A stretch of 64,000 nucleotides of DNA from Pseudomonadota bacterium (GTDB taxonomy: Bacteria; Desulfobacterota; Binatia; Binatales; Binataceae): assembly GCA_021324885.1 (NCBI GenBank), contig JAJPIF010000006.1, positions 152,554-216,553 of the forward strand. Direction: 5' to 3'. How positions within the stretch are numbered: the first letter of the stretch is position 1; each line of letters begins with the position of its first letter. Position numbers and translations under genes: made by a program. Under the pieces are notes generated by a model, which was given only the letters and a program-made list of their open reading frames with translations, made no database searches and was not told the origin of the DNA. Positions 56,655-64,000 of this stretch are shown piece by piece.

Positions 56655-57191
56655 TCAGTGCCTGCGTTCAGCGACGGTTACGGTGCTCGCTTGCGGTCCT
56701 TCGTCGCCTTCCTCTTCGACGAAGCGGACCTGGGTCCCGATTTGAAGTCTGTCGAAACCGCCATTCAACACGCTGTTGCGATGAAAATAGATTTCGCGGC
56801 CGTCCGCGGTCTCGAGAAAGCCGTAATCAGCCGACAGCCTGGACACGCGACCTTGCGCTGGCGCCTCGTGTGCTTTGACGTCGCCGCGATGCTCGCGGAC
56901 ATAATCTTCCAATTGGCGCCTCATCGCGTCGAAGGCCTCGCGGATGGCCGCGGCCAGGCCCTCCTCGGATTGCCGGTTCACGATCAGTTCCTTGCCCGGA
57001 ACGGTCAGTCGGACATGTACCTTGAACGGACCGCCTTTGCGATGATGCTCGACCGGAGCTTCGACGGTCACATCGCAGCCCGTGATTCTGGTGAAATAGG
57101 TGTCCAGTGACGCGGCCTTTTCCCGTATTTCGGCCTCGAAGGCCTCAGACAGGGCGAAGTCACGAGCGGTAATATTCAGTGCACGTTGCAT
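56655..57191 (-). CDS. Ribosome hibernation promoting factor fused to a cold-shock domain
   Basis: 178-aa fusion. Residues 1-~105 match the HPF/RaiA N-terminal domain (MQRALNITARDFALSEAFEA, KVHVRLTVPGKELIVNRQSE and LEDYVREHRGDV), which binds 30S subunits to make idle ribosomes. Residues ~118-175 form a cold-shock (CspA-like) OB fold: GRVSRLSADYGFLETADGR, then EIYFHRNSVLNGGFD. ATG 57191 follows GGCAGGAGAAAGC; the track ORF begins 27 codons earlier. A sigma-54-like promoter lies upstream. HPF-CSD fusions are known, but the start of a metabolic operon right behind it is unusual. Confidence 0.9.
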   Translation of the reverse strand: MQRALNITARDFALSEAFEAEIREKAASLDTYFTRITGCDVTVEAPVEHHRKGGPFKVHVRLTVPGKELIVNRQSEEGLAAAIREAFDAMRRQLEDYVREHRGDVKAHEAPAQGRVSRLSADYGFLETADGREIYFHRNSVLNGGFDRLQIGTQVRFVEEEGDEGPQASTVTVAERRH

Positions 57192-57243
57192 GCGTAAGCT
57201 TTCTCCTGCCAATTCCCTTTTTCCTCCCCCGCAGTCTGACAGT

Positions 57244-57260
57244 AGCAATTGACGTGCCCT
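57244..57260 (-). promoter_or_regulatory. Candidate sigma-54 promoter of the HPF-cold-shock gene
   Basis: AGGGCACG-TCAA-TTGCT on the minus strand: GGCACG and TTGCT are perfect, with GG-N10-GC spacing (11 of 13 positions). The -12 GC is 54 nt upstream of the ATG at 57191, leaving a leader of about 42 nt. Transcription could continue into the synthetase-dehydrogenase operon. Confidence 0.62.
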
Positions 57261-57390
57261 CTGAATTCGCATCGCAGCCAGCCTGGCGCGGCCAAACGGC
57301 GGCGTATCATGCTACCGAAGGATTCAGCAGGCTGATCCCGTCGGCACCAGAAGCATGGAGGTGAGGAGAAAGTGGGCCGCGGGGATGCGA

Positions 57391-58122
57391 TTACAGTCTG
57401 GTGATAACATCGGCCGGCGTGTAGCCGATGCTTACGGCCAGCAACACGGCGGCGGCGGCGAGCTGCAGCGCGTCGCTTTGCGCTTGGATCAGTGCGCGCA
57501 GGGCGATGATGTGGCAGGCAGGCGAGCGGATCCCGTTTTCAGCCAGGCCGGACCACGGATCGGAATCGAAGATGGCGTCGATGAGCGGATTGCAGTCAAA
57601 GCCGGATTCCGCCAGCGCTTCGCGGATGGCGACGCGGCGGAATTCGGCCGGTTCGGTTCTTTCGAAATCAACCAGTCGCGCAATACGCTTGCGCATCAAT
57701 GGGAGCAGCCGGGCATAGTTTGCGACCGCACTCAAATATGGCGTGGCCTCCTGCTGATCGAGAAAATCCCCCACCGTACCTTCCTCAGCATAGACTCCGA
57801 TCGAACCGAACGCGGGTTCCAGCCTGATGAATCTTTCGGTGCCGGCCGTGCTTTCGATCCCGAGCGGATAGAGGCGGCACGGCAATGGCCTGCCCGAATG
57901 GATGCTGCAAAACCCGTTGCGCAGAAAGACGCAGGAGCCGTCGTGGCTGAACCGCAGGAGGGAGCCGCGCCTTAAGCTATAGCGAGAGATCAGCTCGGCT
58001 GTTCCCAGACCGGTCACCGACGCCATCCGCATCACGTCATACGGCGAAAGCGTGATGACCTTGTCGCGACAGCACAATCCACAGCATCCACAGCGGTAGG
58101 AAAACGCGCTCGATCGATCCAT
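57391..58122 (-). CDS. YkgJ-family cysteine cluster protein
   Basis: 243-aa protein with the YkgJ (CxxCxxxxC-type) cluster: CGCCGLCCRDKV near residue 11, CVFLRNGFCSIHSGRPLPC near residue 64 and RLYPLGIES. Such proteins likely bind zinc or an Fe-S cluster; the family is annotated as 'zinc/iron-chelating', with no confirmed role. The remainder is helical, with a Leu/Ala-rich C-terminus. The start ATG is at the beginning of the cluster region. Stand-alone gene in a divergent position to the acyl-CoA dehydrogenase and 199 nt from the HPF gene. Confidence 0.9.
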   Translation of the reverse strand: MDRSSAFSYRCGCCGLCCRDKVITLSPYDVMRMASVTGLGTAELISRYSLRRGSLLRFSHDGSCVFLRNGFCSIHSGRPLPCRLYPLGIESTAGTERFIRLEPAFGSIGVYAEEGTVGDFLDQQEATPYLSAVANYARLLPLMRKRIARLVDFERTEPAEFRRVAIREALAESGFDCNPLIDAIFDSDPWSGLAENGIRSPACHIIALRALIQAQSDALQLAAAAVLLAVSIGYTPADVITRL

Positions 58123-58246
58123 TGATAAGGGTCACAGCCTCGGCTTTAACATAGCATGCGGCGTGCGGACTTCATTTCCACGCCGCTTCGTGCAACAAAG
58201 GTACTGAGCCAGTGAGCGACGGCGAATTCACAAGGAGCGCACGGTA

Positions 58247-59431
58247 ATGGACTTCGGCTACACGCCCGAACAGGAAGCCTTTCGCAACGAGGTGAGGTCC
58301 TGGCTGGAGGCCAATCAGCCGCCGCCGCTCACGCGCGAGGAGAAGGAAAATCTCACCGACGATTTGCTGTGGGAGCGCGGCAAGGCCTGGCACGCCAAAT
58401 TGTATGAAGGTGGATGGGCGGGGATAAGCTGGCCCAGGAAATACGGGGGGCGCGGCGCCAGCTTTATCGAGCAGGTGATCTTCGGGCAGGAACTCGCCCG
58501 CCTCGGCCTGCCGCCCGGGATCAACTTGCTGGGTATCATCATGACCGGTCCCGCCCTCATGCAATGGGGCACCGAGGAGCAGAAGGTGCGCTACCTCAGC
58601 AAGATCCTCAAGGCGGAGGAAATCTGGTGCGAGGGCATGTCGGAGCCGGGCGCCGGATCGGATCTGGCGGCTATACAAACACGCGCCGACCTTCAGGGCG
58701 ACACTTTTATCGTCAATGGGCAGAAGATCTGGACCACGCACGCCCACCGGGCGCACTTCTGCCAGCTCTTCGTGCGAACCGATTTCCAGGCACCCAAACA
58801 TAAGGGACTCAGCGCTCTGCTGGTGGACATGAAGTCGCCGGGCGTCACCGTGCGCCCTTTGCGCCAGATTACGGGTGAAGCGGAATTCAACGAGATCTTT
58901 TTCGAGGATGTGCGTGTGCCGCGGGAAAACCTGCTGGGACCGCTCAATGGCGGATGGCAGGTGCTGGTTTCCACCCTGATGCATGAGCGGTTCGGAATCG
59001 GCGAAACATTGGGCGCAAGCCAGCAAACGTTGACTGAACTGGTGGAACTGGCCAGGGCGATGGAGATTAATGGACGGCCGGCGGCTGAAGATTCCGCAAT
59101 CCGCCAGCAACTTGCCCAGTTCGCAATCGAGGCGGCCGCCAAGAAGTACAACGGCCTGCGCAGCCTGACCAGCCGGCTCAAAGGTCTGCCGCCGGGGCCC
59201 GAAGCTTCAATCAGCAAACTGGTCTCGACCGAACTGGCCCAGCGGATGGTGAAATTTGCCACGAACCTGTTGGGCCATTATGCGCTCCTCGATCCTCGCA
59301 GCCCGCTTGCGCCCTCAGGTGCATGGCTGCTGCGAATCCTCGGATGCGAGTCCCTCACGATCGCCGGCGGCACCACGGCGGTGCAGAAGAACATGATCGG
59401 CGAGCGCGTGCTGCAACTGCCCAAGGGGTGA
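58247..59431 (+). CDS. Acyl-CoA dehydrogenase
   Basis: 394-aa FAD-dependent dehydrogenase similar to the pair at 16.8-19.2 kb. Features: DFGYTPEQEAFRNEVRSWLE at the start, the flavin motif MSEPGAGSDLAAIQTRADLQ near residue 134, IVNGQKIWTTHAHRAHF and the C-terminal IAGGTTAVQKNMIGERVLQL. The Glu normally preceding GT is Gly, as in the other two. A CAAGGAGCGCACGGTA Shine-Dalgarno precedes the ATG. It is monocistronic as far as the sequence shows: a 454-nt gap follows before hsp20. The substrate is unknown. Confidence 0.93.
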   Translation: MDFGYTPEQEAFRNEVRSWLEANQPPPLTREEKENLTDDLLWERGKAWHAKLYEGGWAGISWPRKYGGRGASFIEQVIFGQELARLGLPPGINLLGIIMTGPALMQWGTEEQKVRYLSKILKAEEIWCEGMSEPGAGSDLAAIQTRADLQGDTFIVNGQKIWTTHAHRAHFCQLFVRTDFQAPKHKGLSALLVDMKSPGVTVRPLRQITGEAEFNEIFFEDVRVPRENLLGPLNGGWQVLVSTLMHERFGIGETLGASQQTLTELVELARAMEINGRPAAEDSAIRQQLAQFAIEAAAKKYNGLRSLTSRLKGLPPGPEASISKLVSTELAQRMVKFATNLLGHYALLDPRSPLAPSGAWLLRILGCESLTIAGGTTAVQKNMIGERVLQLPKG

Positions 59432-59832
59432 GGACAATTCTTCCTGCTTGCATGAAGGCTCCCTTGCCGTGTCATGAATGCCCGCAGGAGAAGCCAGGCG
59501 AGGGAACCTTGAACATCGCGTAATTTTTCCAGCGGCGCAGTAAAAAAGTTCCTGACCTGGTGCCAAAAAGGGCGCGTCTGACTCTGAGCATCTCCCGCCC
59601 CGCGTTGAAAAAAGCGCCGACGGCCTGTGGGGTGCGGAACTTTGCTCCGGGGCTGCCGCTCTCTGACTCTGTAAAGAATAGCTGGCGACATGCACCCGGG
59701 TGCGCATCTTCATGGCAAAGCCGTCGAACCTGCATCTTCCGGAAACATATCGAATCACAAATTTTTGATTCCGGCGGAGTCAGTGGTTATCAAGAATTTA
59801 AGGGGCCCTTCCGCCCCTGGTGGATTGGGCCG
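59432..59832. other. Intergenic region upstream of hsp20
   Basis: No supported ORF; two track ORFs are shadows of unusual composition. It contains the perfect palindrome GCACCCGGGTGC at 59692-59703, and the hsp20 promoter lies at its end. No ncRNA signature was recognised. Confidence 0.45.
59692..59703. promoter_or_regulatory. Perfect palindrome upstream of the hsp20 promoter
   Basis: GCACCCGGGTGC is a 12-bp perfect palindrome centred about 135 nt upstream of the -24 element. This is a typical distance for a bEBP enhancer site, but no copy was found at the other candidate promoters. Confidence 0.3.
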
Positions 59833-59849
59833 TTGGCAAGGCATGTGCA
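59833..59849 (+). promoter_or_regulatory. Candidate sigma-54 promoter of hsp20
   Basis: TTGGCAAG-GCAT-GTGCA matches 11 of 13 positions of TTGGCACG-N4-TTGCW with GG-N10-GC spacing. The -12 GC lies 38 nt before the ATG at 59886, with the CAGGAGG Shine-Dalgarno in the leader. Confidence 0.6.
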
Positions 59850-59885
59850 GTTGGAAGGCGCTTAAGCTTTTCAGGAGGTAGTGAG

Positions 59886-60347
59886 ATGGCAAATCCAATC
59901 CAAATCTGGAATCCGTTTCGCGAGATGGAGCATTTTCGCCGGGACTTCGATGATCTGTTCGATCGATTCCTGGGACGCACCAAACGTGGCGGCAGGGAAC
60001 CGGGCCTCATCGAACCAGCCATCGAGTCGTATATCGAAGGCGACAAGCTGGTGGTACGGGCCGATCTGCCCGGAATCGATCCCAAGAACGTGGAAATCAC
60101 TGTAACCGGCGACATTCTGACCATCAAAGGAACCCGCGAGGAGAAGCGCGAAGAGAAGGAGCGCAATTTCGTTTTCAAGGAGGTCAGCTACGGTTCCTTT
60201 GAGCGCTCGATTACGCTGCCGGCAGGGGTTAAAGCCGACGACATTAAAGCGTCGTATAAGGACGGGGTACTGGAATTGACGGCGCCGGCGCCCAAGGAAC
60301 TGGCCGCGCGCAAAGTTCCAATCGAGGTTGGCAACGCGAAACGGTAG
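59886..60347 (+). CDS. Hsp20/alpha-crystallin family small heat shock protein
   Basis: 153-aa ATP-independent chaperone that holds unfolding proteins in large oligomers. The N-terminal arm (PIQIWNPFREMEHFRRDFDD) is followed by the alpha-crystallin domain: ESYIEGDKLVVRADLPGIDP, ILTIKGTREEKREEKERNF and DGVLELTAPAPKE. The C-terminal RKVPIEVGNAK carries the I-x-V oligomerisation motif (IEV variant). ATG 59886 follows a TTTTCAGGAGGTAGTGAG Shine-Dalgarno; the track ORF reaches 22 codons upstream. A sigma-54-like site precedes it. Convergent with dapA, and the terminator hairpin overlaps the dapA stop codon. Confidence 0.94.
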   Translation: MANPIQIWNPFREMEHFRRDFDDLFDRFLGRTKRGGREPGLIEPAIESYIEGDKLVVRADLPGIDPKNVEITVTGDILTIKGTREEKREEKERNFVFKEVSYGSFERSITLPAGVKADDIKASYKDGVLELTAPAPKELAARKVPIEVGNAKR

Positions 60348-60357
60348 CCTTGGGACG

Positions 60358-60391
60358 GAGATGGGGCGCCTTACAGCAGCCCCATCTCTTT
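60358..60391 (+). terminator. Terminator of hsp20 overlapping the dapA 3' end
   Basis: Perfect 10-bp inverted repeat GAGATGGGGC-N11-GCCCCATCTC followed by TTTC on the plus strand. The right arm lies within the end of the dapA coding sequence, so the two convergent genes share this terminator region. Confidence 0.6.
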
Positions 60392-61243
60392 CATCACCCC
60401 TTTGAGCTTGTCGGCCGCCACTGATGACATCGGCGTCAGCGGCATGCGGACTTCGGGCGAGCATTTCCCGAGCAGCGACATCGCGTGCTTGATCGGGATT
60501 GGATTGGTTTCGATGAACAGCGCGCGCATCAGCGGCAGCATCCGGTAGTGGATTTCGCGGGCGCGCGCGTAGTCCTGCTTGAGCGCTGCCGATGTCATCT
60601 CGACCATCTCGCGCGGCATGATGTTGGTGATCACCGAGATCACGCCGCTGGCGCCCAGTGCCATCAACGGCAAGGTCGCCGAGTCGTCGCCGGAGAGAAT
60701 GGTCCAGCGGTCGCCGCACAGCCGGTGGATGTCCGACACCTGGTCCATCGAGCCCGACGCTTCCTTGACGCCCACGATGTTGCGCACTTCGCACATCCGC
60801 GCCATCGTCTCGGGCGCAATATTGGAGCCGGTGCGTCCGGGGATGTTGTAAATGATAATCGGCAGGTCAACGCTCTGCGCGATCATTTTGTAGTGCTTGT
60901 AGATGCCTTCCTGGGTGGGTTTGTTGTAATAGGGTGAGATCAGCAGGGCCGCATCGGCGCCCATCTCGCGCGCCGCCGCGGTCAAGCGAATCGCCTCGGC
61001 GGTTGAATTAGAGCCGGTCCCGGCGACGACTGGTACGCGTTTGCGGGTCTGCTCGACCGCAATTTTGATCACCTGCTCGTGCTCGGCGTGCGACAGGGTG
61101 GCCGATTCGCCGGTGGAACCACAGGGCACGATCCCCTCGATACCCTCGCTGATTTGCCACTCGATCAGATCGCGCAGCGCTTTCTCATCGATGGTCCCGT
61201 CGCGAAAAGGCGTCACAATTGCCGACAGCGCGCCTGTGAACAT
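60371..61243 (-). CDS. dapA: 4-hydroxy-tetrahydrodipicolinate synthase
   Basis: 290-aa TIM-barrel aldolase that condenses pyruvate with aspartate semialdehyde, the first committed step to DAP and lysine. Family motifs are visible: GSTGESATLSHAEH near residue 42, the Tyr in ISPYYNKPTQEG, IIYNIPGRTG and the Schiff-base Lys in VGVKEASGSMDQ. Start ATG 61243 follows CTGGAGGTGGTT; the track start two codons earlier is not needed. It is the last gene of a lysA-dapF-dapA cluster and has the standard length. Confidence 0.96.
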   Translation of the reverse strand: MFTGALSAIVTPFRDGTIDEKALRDLIEWQISEGIEGIVPCGSTGESATLSHAEHEQVIKIAVEQTRKRVPVVAGTGSNSTAEAIRLTAAAREMGADAALLISPYYNKPTQEGIYKHYKMIAQSVDLPIIIYNIPGRTGSNIAPETMARMCEVRNIVGVKEASGSMDQVSDIHRLCGDRWTILSGDDSATLPLMALGASGVISVITNIMPREMVEMTSAALKQDYARAREIHYRMLPLMRALFIETNPIPIKHAMSLLGKCSPEVRMPLTPMSSVAADKLKGVMKEMGLL

Positions 61244-61288
61244 AACCACCTCCAGGTTCTAACAACGCGTCCTGACCGGAACCGGCTT

Positions 61289-62179
61289 TCAGGCGGCCGT
61301 GATAAGTTCGTCGGACCCCACCTCGATTTGGCCGCGAAATACTTCCACCGCCTCACCGGTCATCAGCACATGGTTGTCCTGCCCGGCGCCGTTGCGCCAT
61401 TGGATCTCGAGGACACCACCGCGCAGTTCGACCGCCACCGACGCTCCAGCGCGTCCGGTCAATGACGCGGCGACCACGGCGGCACAGGCTCCGGTGCCGC
61501 AAGCCAGAGTCTCCCCCGATCCGCGCTCCCACACGCGCATACGCAGGCGGCGCTCGGAAAGCGGCAGGATGAATTCCGTATTGACGCCGCGGGGAAAGAA
61601 TGGATGGCGCTCGAACTGGCGGCCCAGCCGCGCAAACTCGTCATCGGGGAGCTTGAACACCGCATCGTCCTGGACGAATACGACGCAATGCGGATTGCCC
61701 ATCGAAACCGCGGTAATCCGCTCGATGCGCCCGCCGACGGCGAGCGGATAATCGATGATTGGTCCGTCGGCGCAGGCCGGTATTTCGCGTCCCTCAAGAA
61801 TTGGCGCCCCCATATCGACGGTGGCGGCGCTCGGGCGGCCGTTTTCGAGCTTCAGCCACACGGTTTTGATTCCGCAATCGGTCTCGATGCGGATCGGGTT
61901 GCGGCGCGCCACCCCCGACTCATAGGCGAGCCGGGCCAGGCAGCGGATACCGTTGCCGCACATCTCGGCGCGGCTGCCGTCGGCGTTGTACATCTCCATC
62001 CGCGCGTCGGCGCAATCGGAGGGGCTGAGCAGGATCAAACCGTCGCCGCCGATCCCGAAGCGGCGGTCGGACAATTTGACTGACAGGCGTGCGGGGTCAG
62101 CCGGCCGCGACTTGATTGCAACCATGTAAACATAGTCGTTGCCGCAACCATGCATTTTGGTGAATTCGAGCAGTGCCAT
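61289..62179 (-). CDS. dapF: Diaminopimelate epimerase
   Basis: 296-aa PLP-independent epimerase converting LL- to meso-diaminopimelate, a building block of peptidoglycan and precursor of lysine. The two catalytic cysteines are visible in AEMCGNGIRCLARLAYE and ETLACGTGACAAVV. The N-terminal FTKMHGCGNDYVYM is diagnostic of the fold. Start ATG 62179 (MALLEFTKM) is preferred over the track TTG two codons earlier. It sits 19 nt after lysA and 45 nt before dapA on the minus strand, consistent with one operon. Confidence 0.96.
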   Translation of the reverse strand: MALLEFTKMHGCGNDYVYMVAIKSRPADPARLSVKLSDRRFGIGGDGLILLSPSDCADARMEMYNADGSRAEMCGNGIRCLARLAYESGVARRNPIRIETDCGIKTVWLKLENGRPSAATVDMGAPILEGREIPACADGPIIDYPLAVGGRIERITAVSMGNPHCVVFVQDDAVFKLPDDEFARLGRQFERHPFFPRGVNTEFILPLSERRLRMRVWERGSGETLACGTGACAAVVAASLTGRAGASVAVELRGGVLEIQWRNGAGQDNHVLMTGEAVEVFRGQIEVGSDELITAA

Positions 62180-62198
62180 CGTCAATTCCCAATCCGCT

Positions 62199-63455
62199 TC
62201 AGGATTGGAATTCCACCAGTTTTTCCCGCTGCACCTGGTCCTCGAAGCTATCGCGCTCGCGAATCACATGCATGGTCTTCCCTTCCACCAACACCTCAGC
62301 CGCACGCGGCCTGCTGTTGTAATTCGACGCCATCACGAAACCGTACGCGCCGGCGCTCATCACCGCCAGCAGCTCGCCGTCGCGCGGATCGGGCAGTTCG
62401 CGATCCTGGGCGAAAAAGTCGCCGCTTTCGCAGACCGGTCCGACCACGTCGGCAATCACGCCTGGACGCCCTTCAAACTTCTGAACCGGCCAAATGGCGT
62501 GGTAAGCCTCGTACAGGACCGGACGAATCAGATCGTTCATGGCGCCGTCAACCACGATAAAACGCTTGACGTCGGTCTGCTTCACGTACAAAACCCGCGT
62601 GACCAGAATTCCCGCATTGCCCACCAGCACTCGTCCGGGTTCGGCGATGATTTTGACGCCCAGTCCCGCCAACGGTTTGAGAATGGCGGCAGCGTATTCA
62701 GCGGGTGGCGGCGGTTCTTCCTGGTATGGGATACCCAACCCGCCGCCGATATCGAGATAGCGCAGCGCGATACCATCAGCCTTAAGCCTGCGCACGATCG
62801 TGGCTACCTTTTCGCCTGCCTCGATAAACGGTCCGGTGTCCGTGATCTGCGATCCGATATGGGTGCTGAGGCCAACCAGTTCGAGATCGGCAAGACCGCG
62901 AGCTTCGGCGTAATAGTCAAAAACCTCGGACAGGGGGATGCCGAATTTGCTGGTGCGATGGCCGGTTGAGATGTGAGGATGAGTACCCGGATCGAGGTCC
63001 GGATTGACTCGCAGACTGACGGGCGCCTTGAGTTTGAGGCGGCGCGCCACCTCGGCAATACGATAAAGTTCCGGCCGCGACTCGACATTGAACATCAGGA
63101 TGCCGGCCTGGAGCGCTGCGGCAATTTCCTCGTCGGTTTTGCCGACACCCGAAAAAACAATCTTTTTCGGATCCGCCCCCGCGCGCAGGCAACGCATCAG
63201 CTCGCCCACCGAAACAATATCGAACCCCGAGCCCATCGCGCCGAACAGTTTCAGAATACTGAGGTTCGACAGCGCCTTCATTGCATAGCAGATCAGATGA
63301 TCGGCGCCGGCGAAGGCTTCATCGAACACGCGGAAATGGCGGCGCAGAGTGCCGGCGCTATAGATATAAACCGGAGTACCGATTTGTGCGGCGATGTCCC
63401 TGACAGCCACCTCCTCGGCGTAAAGTTCGTTATTTCGATAGGCAAAATAATGCAT
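62199..63455 (-). CDS. lysA: Diaminopimelate decarboxylase
   Basis: 418-aa PLP-dependent fold-III decarboxylase converting meso-DAP to L-lysine. The PLP lysine is in ICYAMKALSNLSIL near residue 59, GSGFDIVSVGEL follows, and the glycine-rich phosphate site is YLDIGGGLGIPY near residue 230. The C-terminal HVIRERDSFED region and catalytic Cys in VVGPVCESGDFFAQDREL are in place. First gene of the lysA-dapF-dapA cluster, divergent from the carboxymuconolactone-decarboxylase-like gene. No strong Shine-Dalgarno is visible upstream of the ATG. Confidence 0.96.
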   Translation of the reverse strand: MHYFAYRNNELYAEEVAVRDIAAQIGTPVYIYSAGTLRRHFRVFDEAFAGADHLICYAMKALSNLSILKLFGAMGSGFDIVSVGELMRCLRAGADPKKIVFSGVGKTDEEIAAALQAGILMFNVESRPELYRIAEVARRLKLKAPVSLRVNPDLDPGTHPHISTGHRTSKFGIPLSEVFDYYAEARGLADLELVGLSTHIGSQITDTGPFIEAGEKVATIVRRLKADGIALRYLDIGGGLGIPYQEEPPPPAEYAAAILKPLAGLGVKIIAEPGRVLVGNAGILVTRVLYVKQTDVKRFIVVDGAMNDLIRPVLYEAYHAIWPVQKFEGRPGVIADVVGPVCESGDFFAQDRELPDPRDGELLAVMSAGAYGFVMASNYNSRPRAAEVLVEGKTMHVIRERDSFEDQVQREKLVEFQS

Positions 63456-63635
63456 TTTCGTAGTTCGACCGGGGAATCCAGCGTACTCGCGAACCTAGCA
63501 CACGTCCCGGATTCGGCAAAGCCGGTGGCAATCGGCAAGGTCCGGCTCCTGCCCTTTATTTTGCTGATCGGTGGATCGCCCGAGGTCAAACCAGAGTATA
63601 AGTGGAAGGGCAATGCAAAGTATCGGAGGAATACG

Positions 63636-64000
63636 ATGGTCGAAAGAAAACAGCGAATCCCCCTGCGCGATCTTTCCACCCTGTCCGCCGAGGATCGGGA
63701 GATGGCGGAGAAGAACCGGGTCCAGGGCAAAATCCCCAACATTTTCACCACTCTGGTCAATCATCCGAAGCTCGCGCGCAGTTGGCTGCGCTTCGCTGGC
63801 TATATCCTCTCGCGTCAGACCTTGCCCGCCCGTGACCGCGAGCTGGCGATCCTGCGTATCGGATGGCTCAACCAGGCGCCCTACGAATGGGAGCAGCACG
63901 TGCTGATCGGCCAGCGTTCAGGGATCTCGCCAGCGGAAATCGAGAACATCAAGCAGGGAGCCGGAGCGGGATGGACCGGACACGAACAGGCAATCATCCA
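63636..64000 (+). CDS. Carboxymuconolactone decarboxylase family protein (truncated by window end)
   Basis: N-terminal 121 codons of an open frame running off the window; it is missing from the ORF track for that reason. It starts MVERKQRIPLRDLSTLSAED after a TATCGGAGGAATACG Shine-Dalgarno. The AhpD/CMD-like helix region is visible: PARDRELAILRIGWLNQAPY with EWEQHVLIGQRSGISPAEIE. In this family the second helix usually carries a CxxC or Glu-Trp-His set; here EWEQH is present and no CxxC is seen so far. It may decarboxylate a lactone or act as a peroxidase-like enzyme; the function is open. Confidence 0.85.
   Translation, partial: MVERKQRIPLRDLSTLSAEDREMAEKNRVQGKIPNIFTTLVNHPKLARSWLRFAGYILSRQTLPARDRELAILRIGWLNQAPYEWEQHVLIGQRSGISPAEIENIKQGAGAGWTGHEQAII

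Noticed and set aside
59560-59881. ORFs in the gap upstream of hsp20
   Set aside because: Two overlapping frames on both strands with unusual composition, no domains and no Shine-Dalgarno.

Overview
The window is a 64 kb, high-GC, gene-dense stretch of a Gram-negative chromosome. It carries an MCE/Mla-type lipid transport operon with a lipoprotein, a CxxCH cytochrome with a signal peptide, DAP-pathway lysine genes and housekeeping translation genes. The repertoire of FadE-like acyl-CoA dehydrogenases, a P450, an amidohydrolase-2 enzyme and a SnoaL-like protein resembles uncultured soil or subsurface lineages such as Candidatus Binatota. That placement is an inference from gene content; there is no rRNA here to confirm it. 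I see no insertion sequence, CRISPR array, phage or integrase.

Layout. 0.2-12 kb: a Kef-type antiporter with USP domains, aroA, an MFS transporter, a zinc alcohol dehydrogenase, an amidohydrolase, an alkyl-DHAP-synthase-like flavoprotein, an aldo/keto reductase and a cytochrome P450. 12-20 kb: a small secreted protein, an enoyl-CoA hydratase, a large secreted repeat protein, a VOC protein with two acyl-CoA dehydrogenases, and Fe-superoxide dismutase. 20-29 kb: rpoD, sufT, a PDZ protein, small secreted or Cys-rich proteins, a SnoaL-like protein, and the MlaE-MlaF-MlaD-PqiC operon. 29-37 kb: the translation block thrS-infC-rpmI-rplT-pheS-pheT-merR (minus strand) with tRNA-Val. 37-47 kb: an AI-2E transporter, a c-type cytochrome, a CCA-adding enzyme linked to a nucleoside/BMP-type ABC transporter, a DUF4239-like protein, MscL, a lipoprotein and a methyltransferase. 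48-51 kb: a sigma-54 activator, a triple-BON protein and an excisionase-like HTH protein. 51-57 kb: a tightly overlapping operon of an acyl-CoA synthetase, the E1-alpha, E1-beta and E2 subunits of a 2-oxoacid dehydrogenase, and an acyl carrier protein, preceded by an HPF-cold-shock fusion. 57-64 kb: a YkgJ protein, an acyl-CoA dehydrogenase, Hsp20, the dapA-dapF-lysA cluster and a truncated carboxymuconolactone decarboxylase-like gene.

The most interesting signal is regulatory. Four close matches to the sigma-54 -24/-12 promoter, all with the exact GG-N10-GC spacing, lie about 38-56 nt upstream of start codons and in the right orientation. A weaker fifth match precedes a lipoprotein gene. They precede the sigma-54 activator itself, Hsp20, the HPF-cold-shock fusion (and possibly the operon downstream of it) and the small secreted protein. 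This suggests a sigma-54 stress or hibernation regulon encoded partly within the window. Other points are an ATC start codon for infC, a PDZ domain apparently interrupted by a hydrophobic segment, MscL with a zinc-ribbon tail, and an ACP translationally coupled to a 2-oxoacid dehydrogenase E2.
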